Source: Uranotaenia lowii
Lineage: Eukaryota; Arthropoda; Insecta; Diptera; Culicidae
DNA length: 64,000 nucleotides
Assembly (NCBI RefSeq): GCF_029784155.1
Contig: NC_073692.1
Location: 365,967,160-366,031,159 of the forward strand
Direction of reading: 5' to 3'
The notes beneath the pieces were generated by a model. That model was given only the letters and a program-made list of their open reading frames with translations. It was not told the origin of the DNA and searched no databases. This document shows positions 37,801 through 48,181 of the stretch, piece after piece (the stretch's first letter is position 1; each line of letters opens with the position of its first letter). A program made the translations under genes and the position numbers.

Positions 37801-40145
37801 ATGGACAGCAGATCCTGTTGGACGACCGGACCGACGAGCAGCATATCGTTCAGCGAATACCCGGATGTGGTCTTGCAAGAAGCGTCGAATACCACGCGTA
37901 CCTTGGTGGTTGTGCTGGCTTCCTTGAAGACCGGGTGATGTGGCAGATAGCAGTGTGGTTTGTTATCGACGACAGGATCTATCTTAAACATGTGTTCAAG
38001 TTGTGCGTATTCTTCGATGAATTTGTGGTAGGCCATTTTGGTGGAGTCATCTCGCTGTAGGCGGCGTTCTAAGCTGTAGAACCGGCGAATTGCGATCATG
38101 CGAGAGTCTCCAAGGGTGATCTGGGAATCATCAGTCCGGGGCAGCCGTACGACGTACCTTCCATCGTGATTTCGAGTGGTGGTGCTGGCAAAAATCTCTT
38201 CGCACTTCCGTTCTTCTGCTGAGAGGTTTTGGCCTTCATCGACGGTGTCCAGCTCCCAGAAACGTTCCAGAGTAGAGTCCAAGTTCTGGTCAACGGCGGA
38301 GATGTAGCACGCTCGTGGTGCGGTGGTGGAGCCGGTCGTTACTTTGCCGGAAACTGTCCAGCCAAAGTGTGTGTCCACCAAGAACGGGAAGCCGTTGCCA
38401 AGAGATTGGCGCACGCCGGTGTGGAGCTCGTGATAGCACTCTCCACCGATAATTATATCTATCGTAGCTGGCACATTGAAATGGACATCCGCCAAAGGCA
38501 CTCCAGGAATGTTCCACGCAGATGTGTCGATGGGTATTGTGAGCAGATTTGATGTCGGCTTCCTCATAACTAGAAAATCGAGTGTGGTGGAGAAGTCACT
38601 GTTCCTGGAAACAATTTTGGCCGTTAGCTGGTGCTTAATGCGCTTGACGGACTCTCCTATTCCTGCAACTGAGATGTCCACGGGGCTTTGTCTAGTGGCG
38701 AGCTCGTTCGCCAGCTTCTTCGTAATAAAGTTAGACATCGCTGCAGAATCCAGAAGAGCGCGTGCTGGAATTTGCCTTCCATACCGATCGACCACTAGAA
38801 GCGCAACTGTTTCCAGTAGAACCGTCGAGTTGGAATGCACAGATAAGTTGATTGCTGGCGGGCTGAGTGAACCACTGGTGCCTTGAATCGCCGACGTGGG
38901 TTGCGGGGCTGGTTGATCGTGCAACATAGTGTGGTGCTTAGCTTGGCAGTTTCTACAAACAAACTTCGACTTGCACGCTCGTGCCTGGTGATTTGAACGG
39001 AAGCAGTTTCGGCAAAGACTGTGCCTCGTAACTAGTTCTCGCCGCTGGGAGATCGACAGCTTCTTGAATGCTGGACACTGGTGCAAAGGGTGCGTTTTGG
39101 AACAACAGTGACACTGTTGTGTGCTGGATTGTGACTCGGATGTTGCTGCGTTGACGACGGATTTGATCGCTGACGGCTTCTTCGGTGTTTGTCCGGCCAC
39201 CCTGGAAACAGTCAACACTGTTGAACGGTGCTGCAGATCACTGGCAACGGATTTCAGCATTCGAACATGTTGGATCAAAAATTCGATGAGCTCGTCGTAC
39301 TTTACTTCGTCCTTTTGACGAGTATCTTGCTCCCAAGCGCGGATCGTTGCTGCATCCAATTTATTCGAAAGAATGAAAATAAGTAGAGTGTCCCAGTGCT
39401 CTACTGGCTCGCCCAATTTTCCCAATGCCTTGACATGTCGCTGAAAGTCATCAACCAGAGTGTTGAGGTCCTGTGCTGACTCACGCTTTATTGATGGGAG
39501 ATTGTACAGGCCTCGAAACAATTCCTTCCTGAGAAACCGTTTATTATCGTACCGCTTCTTCAGTGCATCCCATGTCGACGAATAGTTGTCCGCTTGGATG
39601 TCCACAGACTCGAACGGCTTCTTAGCTTCTCCCTCCAGTGACTGTAGAAGATATTGCAGCTTGTTCACGATCGGGATATCTTCGTTGCAGTGGATCATTG
39701 AGATAAAGTTGTCACGAAACGAGATCCAACGCGACTCCTCTCCGCTGAACTTCGGCAGATCGATTTTCGGCAAACGATGGTGGAAACTAGCAGACATGTT
39801 GTGTGAAGACGATGCGTGCATGATCGTCGAACTCAACGGATGCTCCCTACTTTCCAGTTTGGACAGTAAAAAACCTTTCGCCCTGCAGAATCGATCCTCA
39901 AAATCCGCCCGAAACTCTAGATGACCTTCAAACCTCTCTTCGTGATCGCCCAGCTCAATATCATTCTGCACGTTCAGGAACAGCTCGTTGCACTTGTTTA
40001 GCGCCTCCAAACGCACCGCAACCTGGCAACAATCCCGTTCATAGGTGTACTCCGCGATGAACTTCTCCACCATATCTCGCTCTGCACACGCTCGTCGTCG
40101 CGTCAGAAGGTCCGCTGCTAATTTCTTCTCCGCCTTGCTAGCCAT
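34854..40145 (-). CDS. BEL/Pao retrotransposon Gag-Pol polyprotein
   Basis: The single open frame encodes about 1763 residues from the ATG at 40145 (strong context, A at -3 and G at +4). The frame is open 84 bp further upstream but has no ATG there and includes leader sequence. In numbering from that upstream open end: Gag DUF1759-like region about 155-310; CCHC knuckle C406-C409-H414-C419 and a second Cys-rich knuckle at 425-437; aspartic protease motif LLDSA around D494; reverse transcriptase with DIEKMYRQV (D824) and YMDD (901-902); RNase H with D1083, E1127, D1156 and D1202; integrase zinc region H1410/H1415/C1445/C1448 and catalytic D1480, D1545, E1600; DUF5641-like C-terminus about 1665-1780. 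The domain order and YMDD box are typical of BEL/Pao. All catalytic residues are present and there is no frameshift, so the copy is young, although intact flanking direct LTRs were not found. Confidence 0.95.
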   Translation of the reverse strand: MASKAEKKLAADLLTRRRACAERDMVEKFIAEYTYERDCCQVAVRLEALNKCNELFLNVQNDIELGDHEERFEGHLEFRADFEDRFCRAKGFLLSKLESREHPLSSTIMHASSSHNMSASFHHRLPKIDLPKFSGEESRWISFRDNFISMIHCNEDIPIVNKLQYLLQSLEGEAKKPFESVDIQADNYSSTWDALKKRYDNKRFLRKELFRGLYNLPSIKRESAQDLNTLVDDFQRHVKALGKLGEPVEHWDTLLIFILSNKLDAATIRAWEQDTRQKDEVKYDELIEFLIQHVRMLKSVASDLQHRSTVLTVSRVAGQTPKKPSAIKSVVNAATSESQSSTQQCHCCSKTHPLHQCPAFKKLSISQRRELVTRHSLCRNCFRSNHQARACKSKFVCRNCQAKHHTMLHDQPAPQPTSAIQGTSGSLSPPAINLSVHSNSTVLLETVALLVVDRYGRQIPARALLDSAAMSNFITKKLANELATRQSPVDISVAGIGESVKRIKHQLTAKIVSRNSDFSTTLDFLVMRKPTSNLLTIPIDTSAWNIPGVPLADVHFNVPATIDIIIGGECYHELHTGVRQSLGNGFPFLVDTHFGWTVSGKVTTGSTTAPRACYISAVDQNLDSTLERFWELDTVDEGQNLSAEERKCEEIFASTTTRNHDGRYVVRLPRTDDSQITLGDSRMIAIRRFYSLERRLQRDDSTKMAYHKFIEEYAQLEHMFKIDPVVDNKPHCYLPHHPVFKEASTTTKVRVVFDASCKTTSGYSLNDMLLVGPVVQQDLLSITLRFRTKAIALVADIEKMYRQVNLHPDDQPFHRILWRENPSEPLDTYELRTVTYGTASAPYLATRVLKQLAIDEGDRFPVAAEAIDDYYMDDLLSGANDLESAIQKRRQMSAMCQSAGFQLRKWASNNRSALVDVPSEDLAIDPLHDLNEDQSVSTLGLVWDTRTDMLRFNINLPLPASVLTKRKVISYIARIFDPLGLVGPAITLAKLFMQQLWRLRSEKDEPYDWDRPLPSKLQEEWKQFHATLYILADIRIPRFVNGSADCSIQLHFFCDASEAAYGSCCFVRSEFAGEIRVRMLTSKSKVAPLAKKHSIARLELCAAVLSTKLFRKVQGAIGSSEHVYFWSDSTTVLQWLRSPPHRWRTFVANRVTAIQTGTEGFNWRHVPGVQNPADELSRGLQPSDLLNQARWWNGPDWLSSSSEYWPRCVLPENDSPEVAEESPSVSSAATVSEKEDFADQLFTRYSTFKRLNRVTAACIKYIKALQAAAIRRKNQLVTPFPTPNELAIVYLSAEDLAEADRALLRLAQSQLYAEELSEFQNPNRTRNPLSSQLRYLRPFLCGDGIIRVGGRLRNADVAQSVKHPAVLSAKHPLARLITEHYHRTLLHAGPQLMIATIRQRYWIHGGRNIARQTYHGCMKCFRQKPTLVEQSSADLPKSRVIQDRPFAVCGVDYFGPIFIKSPIRRHGPTKAYGAIFICFVTKAVHIELVSDLSTPAFLSALRRFIARRSRPREIHSDNGTAFKGASNALHRLYDMLKKNSEDREQIFNWCATERIQWKFISPRAPHFGGLWEAAVKSAKHHILREIGHTNMSYEDMTTLLAEVEMCLNSRPITPIPTETDDLEVLTPGHFLVGTNLQAVDDVDVTAKPDNHLDHWKLTTKRMQGIWARWYPEYLAQLQTRARKGSKSAVPVEVGKIVVIKEDNLPPALWPLGRITKLHPGRDGVVRVVGLKTAKRDDVIRAVNRIAILPTASIQDVNPTTTED

Positions 40146-40260
40146 ATTACCACCACTCGAATCACACTTGTTGACACCAAAAATACCGGACACACCACCA
40201 ATGATTGACTTTCGGATATTTTCTCGCAAATAAAATTCCCAAATTTATTTTTATTTTGTA
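40146..40260 (-). other. Candidate leader / primer-binding region of the BEL element
   Basis: Upstream of the ATG the minus strand has TTTTTGGTGTCAACAAGTG, a TGGTGTC sequence of the kind found just inside BEL 5' LTRs. I could not match it confidently to one tRNA. Beyond about 40230 the sequence becomes AT-rich and does not resemble the LTR arms at 33.1-33.7 kb, so the 5' LTR is missing, diverged or belongs to another family. Confidence 0.35.
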
Positions 40261-41157
40261 GATGTTGCTATCTTTTAGCTTTATTTTTACTTATTGACTC
40301 GATAACTTCAAAAATTTAAAGCGAGGGAATTTTCAGGAGGGCGAAGTTAAGTCTTGAAACGGGAAATACTGCATGCAAAATTTGATAATGACTTTTAACT
40401 GACAGTAAAATTAACATGAGTAATTTAAATGATTTCTTAAAAATTAAAAAAAATAGCTTCTGTGAAAAATAAGCTTTAATTAAAAAAAAAATCGAAATAA
40501 CTAGAAGATAAAAATAATTTTCGGTACTTTCCTCGAATCTTAGGACTATTTATATTTCATTTCAATGGTTGTCTGTAAATTGATTAAATCAGAAATAATA
40601 AATCTTAAAAAAAATCTTCACAAACCTCGACTCAAAGATGGAAGCAATCCAACTTTTGATGATCGTCATGATTAATGTTAGGTTTATTTTTAACATAACC
40701 GACCAATATAGATTTCACTGCAGAAATTTGATTCCAAGTTTTATCCCCCAATGTATTAAAATTTTAAATAACATAGGCAGTATAGTTCCTTGACAGGTAG
40801 AAAGTTTTGAAATGCATATTGATTTTTTTATCAAATTGAAACAAGAACATATTCTTTTGAGGAAGATCACAACAAAATACATTCAAAAAACCATTCTAAT
40901 GAAGCAACGGAAAAAATATTATTCCATGATTTGTTTACAGCTCAATCATTCAATTCAATTAAAAACAAAATAGATTTATAATTTTGGCTAACTTTGTAAA
41001 ATTCTGTTTTTTTGAAGAATATATTCAAATCTTACAATAAAATATTTCTTGCACCCAAGATTGGCCTTTTTGCAACAATTCTAAGTATAGATAAGGTTTA
41101 TAAACATCACTTTTGAGAAAAGTCATTGATAATTTATTCTAATATTTGAGAAATTAA
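40261..41157. other. AT-rich DNA, nothing recognised
   Basis: No open frame or repeat of note was seen; it may hold the BEL 5' LTR but I cannot delimit one. Confidence 0.35.
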
Positions 41158-41553
41158 TTAGGCTGGAACAAATATCAATTTCTTCTTTTGTCACCCCCTC
41201 CCTTCGAAATTTCCAAAAACCCGAAGGGGGAAAAAAATAAAGTTTGAAGTAATTTATGAAAATTTCGATAAAAAATTCCAATATCTGAAAGATTACAAGA
41301 CCAAAAAACAAATTTAAGAAGATGGGAGTTATTCCACCTTCTGTTTTCTTGATTTGATTGAATTATTTGATAAAATTTACTTGATTTATAGGTTTTGTGC
41401 AACGATATAGTATGCAATTTTTGTTGCATACAAGCTTCCGTGCAATTTATTCCCATTTATTTGTTTTTCGCATTATTTTTTATTGTCCCCCCCCCCTCGC
41501 GATGTTCCAACTCCGAGTGACAAAAGAAGAATTTGAAATTTGTTCCGGCCTTA
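41158..41553. mobile_element. PIF/Harbinger-like MITE, about 390 bp
   Basis: The terminal inverted repeats are about 34 bp (41161-41194 and 41517-41550), matching at 31 of 34 positions and beginning GGCYGGAACAAAT. Both ends are bordered by TTA, a 3-bp target duplication of the kind made by PIF/Harbinger elements. There is no transposase. A fragment of the same family lies at 50878-50952. Confidence 0.65.
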
Positions 41554-43640
41554 TTTTTGCTGTGTGAATTCGAGAATTGACCTTCAACATTTGTTATTGC
41601 TATTTTCTTAGAAAGTTCTGAATCTTTAATGATTTCTTTATATACTTATTACAATTTACAGAATATTTAAAAATTCCTTAGAAAAATTTCATTCCTGTTA
41701 TTGAATATTCAAGAAATGGCGTTTTTTGTTTATTTCAAAGCAATCTCCCGTCCTTTAAAAAAAAAATAGAAGTAGATGTAAGTGGGAGGAGTTTTTTCAA
41801 TTGAATTAACTCATTATCAAATCTGATTTGTATACCAAACTTAGTTAATTTAATTAGTAATTATTCAAATAGATGATATGTTCGAACACAATCAAAAATA
41901 TTAAACCAATATATTTCAATACAAACCATGACCAGCTTTTGGTGCAAACCACTTAAAATTTTTCCGATTAATGAAATAATCTGACGTTGGTTTTGCATGG
42001 GAGCATCCACCAAAGTTGGAAGAGAATTACAAATCGGTAAATCATCTCATGTACCGAGTTTGATCGGAGCGACATGATTTTGTTCTAGTTTTATCATATA
42101 TAACTTCAAATTCGTATAGTAACCCTTCTCCCTTTTTCTTAACAAGAAGTGCTCTAACAGTACAATAAATTATCAATTTATATGATGACTTGTCAATCAA
42201 TGTGATAAATCATATCATTATGTAAAATTTTGTTTAGTAGCAAGTTTAATGCAAATTATTTATTACTTTTTGGATATTGTTATAGTTCACGGTTTGTTAA
42301 TGAGAGCCATAACTAAAACTTTTTATTAAATTCAATCAATTATCTCATCATCTACAAACTTTTATGTGTAACGGTCTTTTGAAAAAAATTCGAGTTTCAT
42401 TATTTTTTTGTTTATTTGTATCAGAGCCTCTTTTCACAAAAAAGGATAATAATATTTTAAATCATCTCATAACTTAAAAACTTGGATGTGTACCAAATTT
42501 GATCAAAAAAGTTAAAAAATTGTTGAAGTTCTGTCACATTTTATATGGATTTTACGTGGGACCCCCCCCCCCACCCCCCTTAAAATTATATGAAACTCCC
42601 ATATACCAAATCATCTGAAAATGTCGAAACATGTTCAACAATACAACAAATCATTTCATGGTGTTAAATTTGATATGTAGAAAATTTGATGGATATTGCA
42701 TAAAATTATTGTATCATATAATATGATAAATTCGTATTGGAGCCCCCCTGCGTTTAGTCGAGGAGCTCTGAAACTATTATAGAAACCATTCACGATCATG
42801 AAAACGGTCATATATCAAATTTCAGTAAACAATTTTAAACATAATTTTGAGTAGCTGCAATAAAGATTGAAGAATTTCCAGAATGAAAATTTCAAAATGT
42901 CAAATTTCCCAAGTCAAAGTTTACAATCTACCCATAATACTAATATATTGAAGAAAACTTCAAGATAAAATTTAAATGTTCAATCGAAATAAGTCTGCAA
43001 ACAGGATTATCAGTGAGAGTTTATATTCAAAATCACAATTCGATACAAACTGAAATACATAGATTTGTTCAAAATTGAAAATAAAACTACAAAGGATTAA
43101 GAGTTCGATCTAATGCTGTCAAACTTAATAAGTCTGCAAAAACTAAATTACAAGTGAAATGAAAAGTATAGTTTTAAAAAAAAACATCAACAAACCAAAG
43201 TACAGGATTGAGTATTTTGAACATCGGATAGTAAAAATTTTTACTGGAAAAAGAAACGATTTTTTCGTAAAAAATCATAAAAATGGGATGAAATATTTTA
43301 AATCTTCTATTAATTTATTTTAAGAGAACAACAGTTAGTTAACTGATTCATAATTAATCAATTTGAATTTCAATGAATGGATCAAAGCTGAAAGTCTCAG
43401 CTCCAAAGAAATAACTCAACATTCTTAAGTCCAGAATTTGATCATTGTTGTAATTTACAAAAAAAAAATCATATATTCAAAGCTTAAAAAATAAAAAAAT
43501 GAATAAAGAGAAAAAATTCTTTTCAAAGCATTTTCGGCATTTTCGGAAATTTTTTCGTTTTCATAAGTGTTTTTTTTTGTAATTTTCATCGCTTTAATCA
43601 TATTTCCATATATATTTTGTTATATTTGTCAGTTTTGTTT
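41554..43640. repeat. AT-rich DNA containing degenerate long-period repeats
   Basis: Between about 41810 and 42850 phrases such as AAATCATCTCAT, GTACCAAATTTGATC and poly-C blocks recur (near 42036, 42345, 42455, 42650) without a strict period. This looks like a decayed complex tandem repeat. No gene is seen. Confidence 0.3.
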
Positions 43641-43975
43641 ACAGGAACAATTTAGTCAATTTAGTCAATTTTATCAATTTTCTTATTCTAAATTTTATCG
43701 TTTTTGAAAAAATGCATGGTATATTTGTAGAATATAATCATAAATCGTCAAAATAAGAAAAAATTACAAAATTTGGAAATTTAACGAATTTGCAAAATAT
43801 AACAAAATTAGAATGATAAAAATTGGAGAAATTATGAAAATAATAAAAAAGCAAATAAGCTTTTTTGACAAAATAAACCAAATTTACGAAATTCTGAAAT
43901 TAACAAAATTAAAAATTGAAATGATGAAAATTGGAGAAATTATGAAAATATTAAATAAGCAAATAAGCTTATTTG
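43641..43975 (+). repeat. Degenerate edge of 9-bp array with a 108-bp duplication
   Basis: The segment from 43813 is repeated from 43921, 108 bp (12 units of 9) away, including the string GGAGAAATTATGAAAAT and an AAGCTT-containing stretch. Decayed GACAAAATT-like words are visible. It grades into the regular array. Confidence 0.6.
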
Positions 43976-45150
43976 ACGGAATAGACAAATTGACAAAATT
44001 GACAAAAATGACGAAATTGACAAAATTGACAAAATTGACAAAATTGACAAAATTGACAAAATTGACAAAATTGACTAGATTGGCAAAATTGACAAAATTG
44101 ACAAAATTGACAAAATTGACAAAATTGACAAAATTGACAAAATTGACAAAATTGACAAAATTGACAAAATTGACAAAATTGACTAAATTGACAAAATTGA
44201 CAAAATTGACAAAATTGACAAAATTGACAAAATTGACAAAATTGACAAAATTGACAAAATTGACAAAATTGACAAAATTGACAAAATTGACAAAATTGAC
44301 AAAATTGACAAAATTGACAAAATTGACAAAATTGACAAAATTGACAAAATAGACAAAATAGACAAAATTGACAAAATTGACAAAATTGACAAAATTGACA
44401 AAATTGACAAAATTGACAAAATTGACAAAATTGACAAAATTGACAAAATTGACAAAATTGACAAAATTGACAAAATTGACAAAATTGACAAAATTGACAA
44501 AATTGACAAAATTGACAAAATTGACAAAATTGACAAAATTGACAAAATTGACAAAATTGACAAAATTGACAAAATTGACAAAATTGACAAAATTGACAAA
44601 ATTGACAAAATTGACAAAATTGACAAAATTGACAAAATTGACAAAATTGACAAAATTGACAAAATTGACAAAATTGACCAAATTGACAAAATTGACAAAA
44701 TTGACAAAATTGACAAAAATGACAAAATTGACAAAATTGACAAAATTGACAAAAATGACAAAATTGACAAAATTGACAAAATTGACAAAATTGACAAAAT
44801 TGACAAAATTGACAAAATTGACAAAATTGACAAAATTGACAAAATTGACAAATTTGACAAAATTGACAAATTTGACAAAACTGACAAAATTGACAAAATT
44901 GACAAAATTGACAAAATTGACAAAATTGACAAAATTGACAAAATTGACAAAATTGACAAAATTGACAAAATTGACAAAATTGACAAAATTGACAAAATTG
45001 ACAAAATTGACAAAATTGACAAAATTGACAAAATTGACAAAATTGACAAAATTGACAAAATTGACAAAATTGACAAAATTGACAAAATTGACAAAATTGA
45101 CAGAATTGACAAAATTGACAAATTGACAAATTGCCAAAATTGAAAAATGG
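43976..45150 (+). repeat. 9-bp tandem array GACAAAATT, left arm of mirrored pair
   Basis: About 129 copies of GACAAAATT with scattered variants (GACTAGATT, GACAAAAAT, GACAAATTT, GACAGAATT). It is the same unit as in 9235-10930. It meets an oppositely oriented array at about 45165. Open frames across it are repeat artefacts. Confidence 0.97.
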
Positions 45151-45151
45151 G

Positions 45152-45178
45152 CAAAATTGACATTTTTTGTCGATTTTG
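45152..45178. repeat. Hairpin at the centre of the mirrored arrays
   Basis: CAAAATTGACA, a five-T loop and TGTCGATTTTG form an 11-bp inverted repeat with one mismatch, exactly where the array orientation flips. Confidence 0.7.
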
Positions 45179-46361
45179 TTTATTTTTGTCAATTTTGTCA
45201 TTTTTGTCATTTTTGTCATTTTTGTCATTTTTGTCATTTTTGTCATTTTTGTCATTTTTGTCATTTTTGTCATTTTTGTCATTTTTGTCATTTTTTGTCA
45301 TTTTTTTCATTTTTGTCATTTTTGTCATTTTTGTCATTTTTGTCATTTTTGTCATTTTTGTCATTTTTGATTTTTGTCATTTTTGTCATTTTTGTCATTT
45401 TTGTCATTTTTGTCATTTTTGTCATTTTTGTCATTTTTGTCATTTTTGTCATTTTTGTCATTTTTGTCATTTTTGTCATTTTTGTCATTTTTGTCATTTT
45501 TGTCATTTTTGTCATTTTTGTCATTTTTGTCATTTTTGTCATTTTTGTCATTTTTGTCATTTTTGTCATTTTTGTCATTTTTGTCATTTTTGTCATTTTT
45601 GTCATTTTTGTCATTTTTGTCATTTTTGTCATTTTTGTCATTTTTGTCATTTTTGTCATTTTTGTCATTTTTGTCATTTTTGTCATTTTTGTCATTTTTG
45701 TCATTTTTGTCATTTTTGTCATTTTTGTCATTTTTGTCATTTTTGTCATTTTTGTCATTTTTGTCATTTTTGTCATTTTTGTCATTTTTGTCATTTTTGT
45801 CATTTTTGTCATTTTTGTCATTTTTGTCATTTTTGTCATTTTTGTCATTTTTGTCATTTTTGTCATTTTTGTCATTTTTGTCATTTTTGTCATTTTTGTC
45901 ATTTTTGTCATTTTTGTCATTTTTGTCATTTTTGTCATTTTTGTCATTTTTGTCATTTTTGTCATTTTTGTCATTTTTGTCATTTTTGTCATTTTTGTCA
46001 TTTTTGTCATTTTTGTCATTTTTGTCATTTTTGTCATTTTTGTCATTTTTGTCATTTTTGTCATTTTTGTCATTTTTGTCATTTTTGTCATTTTTGTCAT
46101 TTTTGTCATTTTTGTCATTTTTGTCATTTTTGTCATTTTTGTCATTTTTGTCATTTTTGTCATTTTTGTCATTTTTGTCATTTTTGTCATTTTTGTCATT
46201 TTTGTCATTTTTGTCATTTTTGTCATTTTTGTCATTTTTGTCATTTTTGTCATTTTTGTCATTTTTGTCATTTTTGTCATTTTTGTCATTTTTGTCATTT
46301 TTGTCATTTTTGTCATTTTTGTCATTTTTGTCATTTCTGTTATTTTTGTCATTTTTGTCAA
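45162..46361 (+). repeat. 9-bp tandem array GTCATTTTT, right arm of mirrored pair
   Basis: About 133 copies of GTCATTTTT, whose reverse complement GACAAAAAT differs from the left arm unit at one position. It is more homogeneous than the left arm. It is the same unit as the 1082-5600 array. Confidence 0.97.
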
Positions 46362-46961
46362 AATGTGGAATAATATTTGTGAACTCAAAACTGAGATTTT
46401 TTTTATTTGTTTTTAAAGTAAACGCATTCGTTTAAAAAATGTAGAAATTAACCAATGGCATAAATGCCTATTCTAATGTCTCTTAATTTATTATGGACTA
46501 AATCTCTTTGATTTGCCGACTCATTTTTGTAAAATTTATTAAAACTCAAAGAACCACCCTAGTTTAACAATCTTATAATCCATTGAACTTTTGTTTGATG
46601 AAAGGGAAGATGATTATCCACTTTCCCGAGCCACGAACACAAATGCAGCGTTCTGAGGCGGGTGATGAAATTCAGCGATCCTATTTCCCCCACATAGTTC
46701 AATTCGTTTTGTGTTTGATTTTGGGAACCCACAGTTTTTAATCATGTTTGTTCCATTTCAAGAAGGTATTGGTTAAAAATAAGATTTAGAACTAAGAAGA
46801 TTGAGAAAATCGTATGAAGACAGTTCCAGTGTAAAACCGTTAGTGCTTTCTTCAAGTAGAATTTGATTAGACTATCGACCTCCTCACAAAATAGGTTGCG
46901 TTCAGAAAATCCTCTCGGAAGGAAGACGTTGAATAAGTAAATGAACCCCGAAAGGACTTAC
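46362..46961. other. Intron sequence left of the robo Ig5 exon
   Basis: The stretch follows the Ig5 donor site on the minus strand. No further coding sequence is seen. Confidence 0.5.
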
Positions 46962-47211
46962 CGTCGATTTTGAGAGATCCGGTTTGCAGCTGAGTGAATC
47001 GACTGCTGCCGGTGAGCTGCGATGGGATCAGTTCGATGCCGTTCCGTTCCCAGAGGATTTTGATGGTCGATGAAGTGGAATCGGAAGCAACTGACGAAGA
47101 ACCAGCGGCCAGCCGGCAGGGCAGCATCGTGCTGGTTCCGGTCGGAAGGGACTGATTCGAGGGTACTTGCTGGAGAAGAGGCGGCGTGATGGAGTCCAAC
47201 GATGAGGTGAC
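46962..47211 (-). CDS. robo: Roundabout receptor exon, first part of Ig5
   Basis: A 250-bp minus-strand exon is bordered by acceptor CCCTTCCAG and donor GTAAGT and starts in phase 0. It encodes 83 residues beginning VTSSLD and ending SLKIDG, with the Ig first cysteine in LPCRL and the tryptophan in ILWER. The arrangement matches the start of Robo Ig5 (NQTLPKG, LPCR, KW in Drosophila Robo). The second Ig cysteine must lie in the next exon, which is not found in this window. Compared with Drosophila Robo there is a Ser-rich insertion between the cysteine and tryptophan. Robo is a transmembrane receptor for Slit that controls midline crossing and lateral position of axons. Paralogue (robo1/2/3) is not resolved. 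Confidence 0.88.
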
Positions 47212-47903
47212 CTGGAAGGGTTAAAAAAGGGAAGCAGGAAAACGGTTCATTGTACGGTAAGACTGTTGAAGACCTTTTAAGGCGGTCAGCTGTTAGTCGA
47301 GGGAACTATTTTGAGCTCAAGGATTCAATGAGAGCACAAAATCCTTTTCAAAATACTTTTTTATGCATTGAGGAGCTTACTCAACTAATGGTAATGAAAC
47401 GACTACTGGAATCATTTTTAGTAATAGTTTTCAGAGTATTGATCGTGCAATTTTATCCTTTTATCTCTAAAGGCCTCATTTTTTTAATTGGGTTTGAAAA
47501 AATTGCTTGTTAAAACAAATTTGTCATTTTTCTTAATTTTTTAGTTAAGTTTTTTTTTCACAAAACTATCCATCTGAACCCCATTAGGCGCTTGAAGAGC
47601 TGATTTTGACTGGAATAAAACATAAATGGGGGATAGTAGTTTTATGATAAGATTCGCTTTTAGTTTGGTTCATCTTTCAATTCTAACCACCTGTGCTGAT
47701 AATATTGGAAGGATGGGGAGGGGGATCGATTTACGATTATAACTGCAAATAATGGACCATCATTGAAACTTAATTTAGATGCTCATCTTTTCAGAGCAGT
47801 TCACCGATTTATTCTCGCATTTATCGAAGCATCACAATATTGATGCTTCCCATTGATTATGCTAATCGTCCCCAGCCTCGCATAGCTCGAATCATAAACT
47901 CAC
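47212..47903 (-). other. robo intron between Ig4 and Ig5 exons
   Basis: A 692-bp intron with GTGAGT donor and CCCTTCCAG acceptor on the minus strand. An 87-codon plus-strand frame at 47250-47513 is not recognisable and is probably chance. Confidence 0.8.
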
Positions 47904-48181
47904 CTGCAAATACACCCGACTGGTCACGGACCCGGCCACACTGAGCGCCGAACAGATGTAGTAGCCCTCGTCCTCCCTCTGAACTCCGCGGATTTGCAAC
48001 GATCCTTGCCCAGAAATTTGGATGCTCCCATAGGTTTGATTGGGAAACATCAACGTTTGGGAGCCTTCTTTGGTCCAGAAAACCGAAGGCGCCGGAACTC
48101 CACTAGCGCCACATCGAAACGTGGCAACCCCATTTGGGACTACCTTCTGGTCCTGGGGTCGAACCGTGAAACCTGGAGGAG
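47904..48181 (-). CDS. robo: Roundabout receptor exon, Ig4
   Basis: A 278-bp minus-strand exon is bordered by acceptor TTTCGCAG and donor GTGAGT. Its first two bases complete the codon begun in the Ig3 exon, so the frame is kept. It encodes PPGFTVRPQDQ at the start, the cysteines in FRCGAS and YYICSA, and VFWTKEG followed by LMFPN, the last two being highly characteristic of Robo Ig4. It ends in phase 0 before the Ig5 exon. Ig4 belongs to the extracellular part of the receptor. The strong match supports a functional gene. Confidence 0.92.

Noticed and set aside
35002..39924. Many plus-strand frames of 60-140 codons opposite the BEL ORF
   Set aside because: They are antisense shadows of a long, well-supported coding frame and show no domains.
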